A DNA stretch of 39,201 nucleotides from Paracoccus benzoatiresistens. Lineage in GTDB: Bacteria; Pseudomonadota; Alphaproteobacteria; Rhodobacterales; Rhodobacteraceae. Positions 8,618-16,262 of this stretch are shown one piece after another. Position 1 is the first letter of the stretch. Every line of letters starts with the position of its first letter. The notes below the pieces were generated by a model, which saw only the letters and a list, made by a program, of their open reading frames with translations, ran no database searches and was not told where the DNA came from. Where the stretch lies: positions 1 to 39,201 of the forward strand of contig NZ_JAPTYD010000032.1 in the NCBI RefSeq assembly GCF_026913015.1, read 5' to 3'. The position numbers and the translations under genes were made by a program.

Positions 8618-9381
8618 TCCTGTTCCTCTCGCGCGCGGGCCAGCCCCGGCAGGGTTTGGTCCAGCACCGCCATGACCTGACGGCGGCGCAATTCGAAAGC
8701 ATGGCTGGTGCGGTCCCGTGGGCACGGCAGATCGACCGCGAGGTCGCTGGCGATCCGGCCCGGATCGGGACGCATGACGACGATCCGGTCGGCCAGCATC
8801 AGTGCCTCGTCGAGGTCGTGCGTGACGACGACCAGCGTCGGCCGGGGTTCGCCCGAGGACCAGATCTGCAGAAGGCGGCGTTGCTGATCCCGGCGGGTGA
8901 ATGCATCCAAGGCCGAGAACGGCTCGTCCAGCAAGAGCACCCCGGGCCTTGCGACCAGGGCGCGGGCGATGGCCACGCGCTGTGCCTGGCCGCCCGAGAG
9001 CTGCCTGGGCCAGGCGCCTGCCTTGTCGGGCAGCCCGCCCCCAGCCAGGGCCTGCCCCACCCGGGCGTGTCGCTCCGAGCCGGGCAAGGCGGAAAGGCCG
9101 AACCCGACATTCTGCTCGACCGTCAGTCAGGGAAGCAGGCGCGGTTCCTGAAACACGATGCCGATCCGGGGATGAGGACCATCGACAAAGGCTCCGTCGA
9201 TGGTGACGCGCCCATGGCTGGGGCGGTCCAGCCCGGCGACTACACGCAGCAGGGTCGATTTTCCGCATCCCGAGCCGCGCAGGACGGCCAGGACCTGGCC
9301 TTCGGGCACGACAAGGTCGATCCGGTCCAGGGCATGGGTGCCGCCCGGATAGCTGCGGGACAGGTTCTGGATCGCAAGCAT
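8614..9381 (-). pseudogene. ssuB: SsuB-type sulfonate importer ATPase with in-frame TGA
   Basis: A 255-codon ABC ATPase of the nitrate/sulfonate/taurine group. In order: Walker A GSGCGKSTLL around residue 37, Q-loop FQEPRLLP, then a TGA at 9127-9129 where the family has tryptophan (LLPWLTV), then LTVEQNVGFGLSAL in the same frame, signature LSGGQAQRVAIARAL, Walker B VLLLDEPFSALD and H-loop VTHDLDEAL. A single TGG to TGA change explains the stop; everything else is intact and of normal length. It starts three bases after ssuC and overlaps the sfnB start by four bases, so ssuA-ssuC-ssuB-sfnB was one transcription unit. The truncated product lacks the signature and Walker B and cannot power transport. 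Confidence 0.88.
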
Positions 9382-9384
9382 CGC

Positions 9385-10211
9385 TTACTCCGATTGGCGG
9401 GCGCCGGCAAAGCTGTCCTGCCACCGCAGGAAGGGTGCCGCGGCCAGGGCCAGCAGGCTGTCGGTCAGCTTGCCCAGCAAGGCAAAGGTGATGATCGCGG
9501 CGACGATCTGCGCGGGCTTGCCCAGTTGCTGGCCATCGATCAGCAGATACCCCAGGCCGGCGGACGTGCCCATGAACTCGGCCGCGACCACAAACATCCA
9601 GCCCAGTCCGAGACCGGCCCGCAGCGCCGTCACATAGGCGGGCAGGATCGCGGGCAGCAGGATGCGCCCGATCATGGCTAGGCCGGACAGCCGAAAGACG
9701 CGGCCGCCTCGACGATCTTGCGGTCGACGCCCCGTATCGCGTCCATCACGCCAAGATAGACCGGAAAGAACACGCCGACCGCGATAAGGGCGATCTTTGG
9801 CGTCTCGAAGATGCCGAACCACAGGATGAACAGCGGGACCCAGGCAATCGACGGAATGGCCCGCAAGGCCTGCAGCGACGGATCGGGCAGGCGCGACGCC
9901 GTCCGCGAATAGCCGGTGACCGCCCCAAGGACCGTGCCCGCCGCGACCCCGGCCACGAAGCCAAGCCCGACCCGGACAAGCGTCGCCTGCGCGTGGTGGA
10001 CCAGGTCCCCCTGGGCCCAAAGGTCTGACAGCGTGTCCCAGACCACGGACGGAGGGGGCAACAGCCGCCCCGAGTTCCATCCCGCCGCCACTACCAGCTC
10101 CCACCCCAAGGCAAGGCCCAGGGGCAAAAGAAATCCCTGAAGCGGACGCAGGCGCGTCAGGCGCGGACCCGTGCCGCTGGCCCGGCGGGTGTGGTGAAGG
10201 ACATCGACCAT
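9385..10211 (-). pseudogene. ssuC: SsuC-type sulfonate ABC permease, frameshifted
   Basis: This is the membrane subunit of a sulfonate importer. The first frame, from ATG 10211, has the N-terminal span (FLLPLGLALGWELVV), LLPPPSVVWDTL, further spans and the start of the EAA loop, DRKIVEAAASFGCPA. It ends at a TAG around 9679. One frame over, the sequence continues MIGRILLPAILPAYVTALRAG, then GMGTS-like and YLLIDGQQLGKPAQI motifs to the TAA at 9387-9385. The lesion sits inside the EAA loop that docks to the ATPase, so a truncated product would not couple. The start lies four bases after the ssuA stop. Confidence 0.86.
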
Positions 10212-10215
10212 CCGC

Positions 10216-11196
10216 TCAGACCGTCGGCAAGCGGTCATCCAGCAGCGCCCACAAGACCTCCTGGACGTCGACCGTCTGCCCGATTACGCCGGCCGCCTGA
10301 AGGGCAAGACCCGCCGCAAGGATGCTGTCATGCTGGGGCTGGCCCAGGCGGGGCTGGGTCAGGTCGGTCCGCTGGTTCAGCTGGACGTCGATGATCCGGG
10401 GCGCAAGGCCGGTGGCGGCGACCGTCACGGCATGTAGCTCCTTGGGGTTTTCAAGCGCGAACCGGCGCGCGCGCTCATAGACGGACAGGACACGGGCGAC
10501 GGCCTCGGGCCGTTCCGCCAGAAAGGCCTCTCGGGTGTTCAGGATGCCTCAGGTATCGGCCTCGGGCTTGCGGAAGAACAGGCTGGCGCCGTCCTCGACC
10601 TCGGCGGCGGCCATCAGCGGATCAAGCCCCGCCCACGCGTCCACGTCGCCGCGGATCAGCGCGGTCTTGCCGTCCGCGTGCTACAGCAGGACCGGCGTGA
10701 GGTCACGTTCGGTCAGGCCTGCGTCGGCAAGGGCGCGGATCAGGAAGACATGGGGATCGGTGCCCCGCGTGACCGCGACCGACTTTCCCTTCAGATCCGC
10801 CACCGTGCCGATATCCGTATCGGCCCGCGTGACAAGCGCCGTCCATTCCGGCCGGGAAAAGCTGTGGATGGCCTTCACTGGATTGCCGTTGACCCGCGCG
10901 ACCAGGGCCGCCGATCCGGCGGTCCATCCGAAGTCGATCGCGCTTGCGTTCAGAAATTCAAGCGCCTTGTTCGAACCTGCCGACTGCAGCCAGGTGATCC
11001 TGGTGCCGTCGCCTTGGAATTCCTGCTCCAGCCAGCCCTTGTCGCGAAGCAGCATCGAGACGGGGTTGTATGTCGCCCAGTCGATGCGGATTTCATCAAG
11101 GGCCTGCGCCCGCAGCAGGCCGGGTGCCGCAAGCGCGGCACGGCCTGAGATCGATGCGGTGCGAAGCAGGCTGCGCCTGTCGAAGACGGTCATCAT
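10216..11196 (-). pseudogene. ssuA: SsuA-type sulfonate-binding protein with two in-frame stops
   Basis: A periplasmic aliphatic-sulfonate-binding protein of about 326 codons. The N-terminus FDRRSLLRTASISGRAAL has a twin-arginine-like motif and a hydrophobic stretch. I chose ATG 11196 because GAGG precedes it; ATG 11208 is also in frame. The body contains RIDWATYNPVSMLL, LQSAGSNKALEFLNASAIDF and LKGKSVAVTRGTDPHVFLI. One continuous frame is interrupted by TAG at 10681-10683 (after LTPVLL, where the family usually has a glutamate or glutamine) and by TGA at 10549-10551 (in ADT-stop-GIL, usually ADTWGIL). Each is one base from a sense codon. It heads the leftward sulfonate operon and is divergent from ssuE. 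Confidence 0.86.
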
Positions 11197-11215
11197 GTCC
11201 AACCTCATTATTACT

Positions 11216-11238
11216 CTAGAAAGTTGATCGAGTTTTAT
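11216..11238. promoter_or_regulatory. Upstream copy of a 20-bp direct repeat near ssuA
   Basis: CTAGAAAGTTGATCGAGTTT begins at 11216, about 20 bases upstream of the ssuA start. A related copy lies at 11466-11485 near ssuE, matching at about 15 of 20 positions in the same orientation. The placement at both ends of the divergent intergenic region suggests binding sites for a regulator of the organosulfur genes; this is inference. Confidence 0.4.
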
Positions 11239-11465
11239 GCCGCGGGCAATCCGGGGCCCATTCTCTATTTGGTCGGAATCGAAAAGCTCGTCCTCTTGGG
11301 GTGCAGGATCGCAATTTCAGGATTCTCCGTCTCCTGGGCGGCCCGGGGTTCGTCCGTCGCTGCCCGAGAAAACGGTTCCCGTTCGGGGTTTCGCCGGGGA
11401 AGATACCTTCCGTCGGGCAGCACATGTTTGGAATGGGCATCCCCTGCCAAGGCCCCTAGAAGACC

Positions 11466-11486
11466 CTACTAAGTTAATAGAATTTA
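11466..11486. promoter_or_regulatory. Second copy of the direct repeat near ssuE
   Basis: CTACTAAGTTAATAGAATTT at 11466-11485 lies ten bases before the ssuE start. It contains an imperfect palindrome, CTAA-x-TT-N5-AA-x-TTAG, at 11469-11487. AT-rich half-sites with dyad symmetry are typical of LysR-type (CysB/Cbl-like) operators, but no such regulator gene is next to it. Between the two copies lie about 230 bases without a credible gene. Confidence 0.42.
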
Positions 11487-11495
11487 GGAACATTC

Positions 11496-12042
11496 TTGGC
11501 CACACTCCGATTTGCTGCGTTTGTGGGATCATGGAGCAGCCCGTCCAAGACGCGGATCTTTGTCAAAGAGGCCGCGAATGCCGCAGTGGCGCTTCCGCGG
11601 GTCTGCCCATGTCTTCGATGCCGGCGACCTGGGGGCCGAATTCGGCCCGGCCTCGGTTCCCGGAACGGCCTCGAGCCTGGACAGGCACCTGGACGCCTTC
11701 ATCTCCGCGGACGCGGTCATCGTGGCGAGTCCCATCTACAAGGGGAGCTACACAGGGCTCTTTAAGCATTTCTTCGATCTGATCGATCCCCAGGCCTTGG
11801 TCGACCAGCCAGTCTTGCTGGCGGCGACGGATGGCGGCTATCGGCATGCCCTGATCATAGAACACCAGCTGCGTCCGCTATTCGGCTTTTTCGAGGCGAA
11901 CGTGCTGGCCACGGGCGTCTACGCCTCGTCGGCCGACTTCCATGCCGGGCGACTGGCGGCCCCTGACGTGCGGGCGCGTCTTGACCGGGCCGTGGCGCAG
12001 TTCGGCCCCTCACTGCTTCCCGCCCGCGCGGCCGTCGCCTAA
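11496..12042 (+). pseudogene. ssuE: SsuE/MsuE-type NAD(P)H:FMN reductase, frameshifted
   Basis: The gene would supply reduced FMN to the desulfonating monooxygenase. The first frame starts at TTG 11496 and reads TLRFAAFVGSWSSPSKTR, the flavodoxin-fold phosphate loop near the N-terminus. It loses homology near 11600. One frame over, the sequence continues [54 protein letters not shown] and ends at TAA 12042. A single indel around 11590-11605 explains the break. It is followed ten bases later by ssuD in the same orientation, the usual two-component pairing. The TTG start is unusual and may itself be a degraded ATG; no strong ribosome site precedes it. Confidence 0.82.
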
Positions 12043-12052
12043 GGTCCACATC

Positions 12053-13181
12053 ATGAGCAAACCCGACATCTTCTGGTTCCTTCCCACTTCGGGCGACACC
12101 CGTTATCTGGGCACGTCCGACTTCGGCCGCGCGCCCTCGACCGCCTACCTGAGCGAGATCGGGCAGACGGCCGATCGTCTTGGCTATGACGGGATGCTGA
12201 TCCCCACGGGTGCCAGCTGCCTCGACCCCTGGATCGTCGCAGCGGCGCTTGCCCCGGTGACCCACAGGCTCAGGCTTCTTGTCGCGCTTCGCACCTCGGT
12301 TACGGGGCCCACGGTCGCCGCGCGCCAGGCTGCGGCCCTGGACGAGACCTTGGGCGGCAGGCTGCTTTTTGAATGTCGTGCCGGGCGGCGACCCGCGCGA
12401 ACTGGCCGCGGACGACGCATTCTTCGACCATGACGGGCGCTACGAGAACGCCGACGAGTTCCTGACCGTCAGGAAGCGCCTGATGAAGGGCGAGAGCGTC
12501 GATTTCCATGGCAAGCACGTCCGGGTCGAGGGCGCGCAGAACTTTCACCCCGGACCCCAGCAGCCTTGGCCCCCGCTCTATTTCGGGGGGTCGTCGCCTG
12601 CCGCGCATGCCTTGGCAGCCGAGCATGTCGACGTCTACCTGACCTGGGGCGAACCCCCCGCAGCCGTGGCCCGGAAGACCGCCGATGTCCGGGCCCGCGC
12701 CGCAGCGCATGGGCGGACGGTCCGGTTCGGCATCCGCCTTCACGCCATCGTCCGAGAAATCGAGGCCGAGGCCTGGGCCGAGGCCGAGCGCCTGATCAGC
12801 CGCCTGACGGACGACGACATCGCACGGGCGCAGGCCAACTATGCCAAGATGGATTCCGTCGGCCAAAGCCGTATGGCCGCGCTGCATGGCGGCCGCCGCG
12901 ACAGGCTGGAGGTCGCGCCGAACCTTTGGGCAGGCGTGGGTCTTGTGCGCGGTGGTGCCGGAACGGCCCTTGTGGGCGATCCGGAAACCGTCGTCGCGCG
13001 GATGCGCGAATACCAGGACCTCGGGATCGAGACCTTCGTGATGTCGGGCTATCCTCATCTCGAGGAAGCGATCCGCTTTGCCGAACTGGTCTTCCCGCTG
13101 GTCGGAAAGGTCCCCGTTACCCTGCGCGGCGTCGCCCAGACCGGCGGTGCGTTCGACGTCCTCGCCCGCGCGGCAAACTGA
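12053..13181 (+). pseudogene. ssuD: SsuD alkanesulfonate monooxygenase, one-base frameshift
   Basis: An FMNH2-dependent alkanesulfonate monooxygenase (luciferase fold) that releases sulfite from sulfonates. Recognisable SsuD strings are [14 protein letters not shown] at the start, and after the lesion [77 protein letters not shown] and [20 protein letters not shown]. The break is in a run of five T at 12366-12370: four T would give the expected LLLNVVPGG. This is therefore a one-base homopolymer insertion. All other residues keep frame to TGA 13179-13181. Without correction the product is a 127-residue fragment. Confidence 0.9.
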
Positions 13182-13190
13182 AGGATCGCC

Positions 13191-14054
13191 ATGACCCGCC
13201 CCATCATCGACATGCGCTGCCGGCCGGCCTATCTGCACGACTTCTTCGGCAGGACGCCGGGGACCCCAGACTATGAAACGGTTCGCTGGCTGAGCCGGCG
13301 CGTGGGAACGCGCGGCGACGACCAGCATTTCGCCCGCTCGGCCACGCCCGAGGGTTTCCTGGCCGAAATCGCCGATGCCCGCCTGACGCGGGCCATCGTC
13401 GTCGGGCGGCATACGCCCACCCAGCATCTGCCCAACGACGACATCGCAGCAATCGTGGCCCTGGACCCCGACCGGATCAGCGGCATCGGCGCCGTCGACC
13501 CCATCGTCCAGGGAGAGGCCGCGGCCCTGACCGAGGCCGAGCGCGCCATCCGCGACCTGGGCCTGCGCGGCCTCGACGTCGAGCCTGGCTTCGGCAGTCC
13601 TGCCCGCCATCCCGACGACCGCGCCTATTTCCCCGTCTACGAACTGGCACAGTCCCTGGACGTCCCCATCTTCCTGATGAGCGGTCCGACCAACTCCGAT
13701 CCCCGCTTCAACGATCCCGCCGGCATTGCCAGCGTCGCGCAGGCCTTCCCGCGGCTGCGGATCGGGGTCTTCCACGGCTACTGGCCCAACGTGCAGGCCA
13801 TCCTCGGCCTAGCTTTCCGCTGGGAGAACATCCACCTGATCCCGGACATGTACCTGTTCCAGACCGGCTCGAGGGCCTATGTCGATGCGGCAAACGGCTG
13901 GCTGGGCGACCAGCTTCTGTTCGGATCAAGCCATCCCTTCCGGCCGATCAGGCAATCGATCGACGACGCCCTGTCCCTTGGCTTGAAGGAAACGGTCCTG
14001 GACCGCTTCTTCCATGACAACGCAGCCCGCCTGCTGGGCCTGACACCGGCATGA
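13191..14054 (+). CDS. Amidohydrolase-2 family metal-dependent hydrolase
   Basis: A 287-residue TIM-barrel hydrolase of the PF04909 (amidohydrolase 2) group, which includes decarboxylases and lactone or amide hydrolases. It starts MTRPIIDMRCRPAYLHDFF; the usual metal-binding HxH near the N-terminus reads DMRCRP here, so that pair is replaced. Later family features remain: LRGLDVEPGFGSPARHPDDR, VPIFLMSGPT, RIGVFHGYWPNVQ with the mid-barrel histidine, LLFGSSHPFRPI in the place of the catalytic aspartate region, and FHDNAARLLGL at the end. ATG 13191 follows AAGGATCGCC and the stop overlaps the next gene by four bases. It is the only undamaged gene of the rightward sulfur row. It may process the carbon product left after desulfurisation; the substrate is unknown. 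Confidence 0.78.
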   Translation: MTRPIIDMRCRPAYLHDFFGRTPGTPDYETVRWLSRRVGTRGDDQHFARSATPEGFLAEIADARLTRAIVVGRHTPTQHLPNDDIAAIVALDPDRISGIGAVDPIVQGEAAALTEAERAIRDLGLRGLDVEPGFGSPARHPDDRAYFPVYELAQSLDVPIFLMSGPTNSDPRFNDPAGIASVAQAFPRLRIGVFHGYWPNVQAILGLAFRWENIHLIPDMYLFQTGSRAYVDAANGWLGDQLLFGSSHPFRPIRQSIDDALSLGLKETVLDRFFHDNAARLLGLTPA

Positions 14055-15449
14055 CGGCGGTGGATGTCGCCATCATCGGCGGTGGTTTCACGGGCGCCCT
14101 TGTGGCCTGGCACCTCGCCCGCCAAGCGCCCGATGCCGAAATCGCCGTCATCGAGCCGCGCGAAAGGCTGGGGGCGGGCCTGGCCTATTCGACGGCCGAT
14201 CCCAGCCACCGCATCAACGTCCCCGCAAGTCGAATGACGATGCGGACCGATATCCGCGACGATTTGCATCGCTGGCTTGAGGCCGGCGCCGTGCAACTGT
14301 CCGAGGGCACCGCCGGGCCGGACGGCGCGCTGTTTCCGCAACGCGGGATCGTGGCCGATTATGTCTCGGACGCCTTGCGGCAGGACCTGACGGCCGGCCG
14401 CATCCGCCACCTTCGCGGCCATGCCGTGACGCTGGCGCGCGCCGCACCAGCCTTCCGCGTGACCCTGCAGGACGGCAGCGTCGTCACCACAGGCCAGGTC
14501 GTCATCGCGACCAGTCACCCGCCCCCCGCCTTGCCGCGCCATCTGGCCGCGCTTCGCCACGATGCCCGGCTGATCGCCGATCCCTCGGACGCCCGGGCGA
14601 TCACGGCGGCGGCGGGGACGCGGCGGGTGCTTGTGCTGGGCAACGGGCTGACCTCGGCCGATGTCATCGCAAGTCTTGACCGGCAGGGGTTCCGGGGCGC
14701 GATCCTGGCCCTGTCGCGGCGGGGACTGCGGTCGCGCGGCCATGCCTTCGGCTGCCGGGAAAGCCGGACGGATTTCGCGACCAATCCGGCGGCGACGGCG
14801 CTTGGCCTTTTGCGCCGGGAGCGTGCGGCGGTCCGCGTGGATACGGCCGCGGGCCTGCCCTGGCAGGCCGCGCTTGACAATGTGCGGCGCGACGGCGCGG
14901 CGATCTGGAGCGCCCTGCCCCTGCGGGAACGCTGCCGGCTGGTCCGGCGCCTGCGCGTCTGGTGGGACGTTCACCGGTTTCGCATCGCGCCCCAGGTCGA
15001 GGAGGTGCTGGATCGCCTGATCGCCTCCGGCAACCTGCGAATTCGTGCGGGTCGCCTGGATGGCATCCGGCCCGAGGAGGCCGGCCTGATCGTGTCCTGG
15101 GCCTCCTGCGGCCACGGAGCGCGGAAGGAGATCTTCGACCGGGTCTATCCTGACGACCGGGTCTGCGCATGACCGAATCATCCAGGTCTCGCCAGTCTTG
15201 GCATCCGCAGCGGATGCGGGGCTGGTGCGGCTCGACTCCCTTGGCCTGGGCCTGGACGTCACGGAGGGGTGCCGGGCCGTCGGGACAAAGGGCGAAGCGG
15301 TTCCCGGCCTTTGGGTCGCGGGGCCGCTGGCGCGCGGCCATCTCGGCGAACTCATGGGCATCCCCGAGGTCACCGCCCATGCCGAACTGGTCGCGGCCCG
15401 CCTTGCACGGGCGATCGCAGAAGCGGAACCTGTTGAGGCTGATGCCTGA
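14051..15449 (+). pseudogene. FAD/NAD(P)-binding oxidoreductase, frameshifted near the 3-prime end
   Basis: About 465 codons in two frames. The N-terminus carries a Rossmann fingerprint (VAIIGGGFTGALVAWHLAR) and an acidic strand end, followed by GAGLAYSTADPSHRINVPA, which is typical of the FAD-NAD(P)-binding family related to HcbC/YdhS-like proteins. A second nucleotide-binding motif, VLVLGNGLTSADVIASL, lies around residue 200. The frame ends at TGA 15170-15172 after FDRVYPDDRVCA. The +1 frame continues VSPVLASAADAGLVRLDSL and PGLWVAGPLARGHLGE, the normal family C-terminus, to TGA 15449. One indel near 15168 accounts for the break. The start overlaps the amidohydrolase stop (ATGA). Its role in organosulfur use is unproven. 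Confidence 0.78.
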
Positions 15450-15454
15450 TTTGA

Positions 15455-15770
15455 CCGAACTCCGGCTGTCGCGGGCGACTACCGTGCCGGGGGCTTGGGT
15501 CAGCTGGGGCGCGGTCAACCACACGCCACCGTCAATGACGGCACCCTGCCCGATCTCTATCCATTCCAGGATCGTCGCCCCGTGTAGATCACAACATCCT
15601 CGCCGATCGCCGGATGGCGAGGCAGGCCGTTGACCAGATCGCCTTGGCTGTCGGGTTCGAACCGCCGGCACCCAAGGTGACCTGCCAGATGAACCGCTGC
15701 CGACACCGGCGCCTGCGATGCGCGCCATGCGTGCGCGCCAGGGCTTTGATGATGTTACCGCCCCCGACGG
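15455..15770 (-). pseudogene. cysE: Serine O-acetyltransferase (CysE/EpsC-type) remnant
   Basis: Minus-strand fragments in several frames rebuild the left-handed beta-helix end of a serine acetyltransferase, which makes O-acetylserine for sulfide assimilation into cysteine. In order: QVTLGA (about 15668-15685), a shifted frame with RRFEPDSQGDLVNGLPRHP and IGEDVVIYTG, then after a lost G a third frame with ATILEWIEIGQGAVIDGG and VWLTAP, ending near ARDSRSS. The expected junction is TGATILG; one G is missing from a G-run around 15578-15581. The N-terminal half is largely unrecognisable. It is convergent with the oxidoreductase pseudogene. Its presence extends the sulfur theme of the block from uptake and desulfurisation to cysteine synthesis. 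Confidence 0.68.
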
Positions 15771-16053
15771 CATCTGATGTGCCAAGGTGGGTCTGCAACG
15801 ATCCACAAAGGGGAGCGGTCACATCATCATAGCCGCACCACGACGCAAGAGGGCAGTCGGCTGAAGAACTCCCGCACCTGGCCTCACCGCGACTTCCTGC
15901 GCAGCACGGCCCGCCTGCGCCATCGGCTTAATGCACCTGGAACACATTCTTCGCCAGATTGAGCCCGACCGTGACGATCTCCGACATGACCGCTCTCCTT
16001 TTTGGGTTCGTTGCAGAGCCACCGCGCCACATTAGATGCCGTCGGGGAACGGT
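15756..16053. mobile_element. IS110-family remnant flanked by inverted leader copies
   Basis: The central part encodes the N-terminus of an IS110-type DEDD transposase on the minus strand (see separate entry). The roughly 68-base leader before its ATG (minus strand, 15985-16053) has a close copy in opposite orientation at 15756-15823 on the plus strand; both contain CCCGACGGCATCT and a CTGCAACGA core followed by GGAGCGGTCA or GAGAGCGGTCA. The result is an imperfect inverted repeat around about 160 bases. It may be what is left of two oppositely oriented elements after deletion. No transposase C-terminus is present. Confidence 0.65.
15835..15987 (-). pseudogene. IS110 transposase N-terminal fragment
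   Basis: From ATG 15987 the minus strand reads MSEIVTVGLNLAKNVFQVH, the start of IS110-type transposases (catalytic aspartate of GLDLAK replaced by asparagine). An in-frame TAA follows directly. A further stop and a frame change interrupt the continuation, where RAVLRRKSR and GQVREFFSRLPSCVV are still recognisable. GAGAGCGG precedes the start as a ribosome site. Homology ends after about 50 codons. Confidence 0.72.
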
Positions 16054-16262
16054 CATGTCACCAGAGCCGTCTGGAGCCCGTAAATCCGGATCGTGACTAA
16101 TCAAGTGCATCAATGCACTCTACACGGCTGCGACCCGATATACTGCTCTAACCAGACTGAGGTGGGTCCCCCAAAGGCAGATGGCGCAACACCGTCAATG
16201 TTGCGCCTCCAGATGCCTGGCCAGACGGATGCAGTTTCTTGCACCCGGTCTCAGGGACTGCT

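Noticed and set aside
5181..11196. Stop-codon reassignment or programmed recoding to explain in-frame TAA, TGA and TAG
   Set aside because: All three stop codons are affected, the same codons end intact genes in the window, tryptophan is encoded by TGG elsewhere, and adjacent genes also have ordinary indels.
11224..11472. Open frames on both strands in the ssuA/ssuE intergenic region
   Set aside because: No motif or ribosome site; position fits a divergent promoter region.
12300..13775. A 491-codon minus-strand open frame opposite ssuD and the amidohydrolase
   Set aside because: The plus-strand frames match known families; the minus frame has no recognisable motif.
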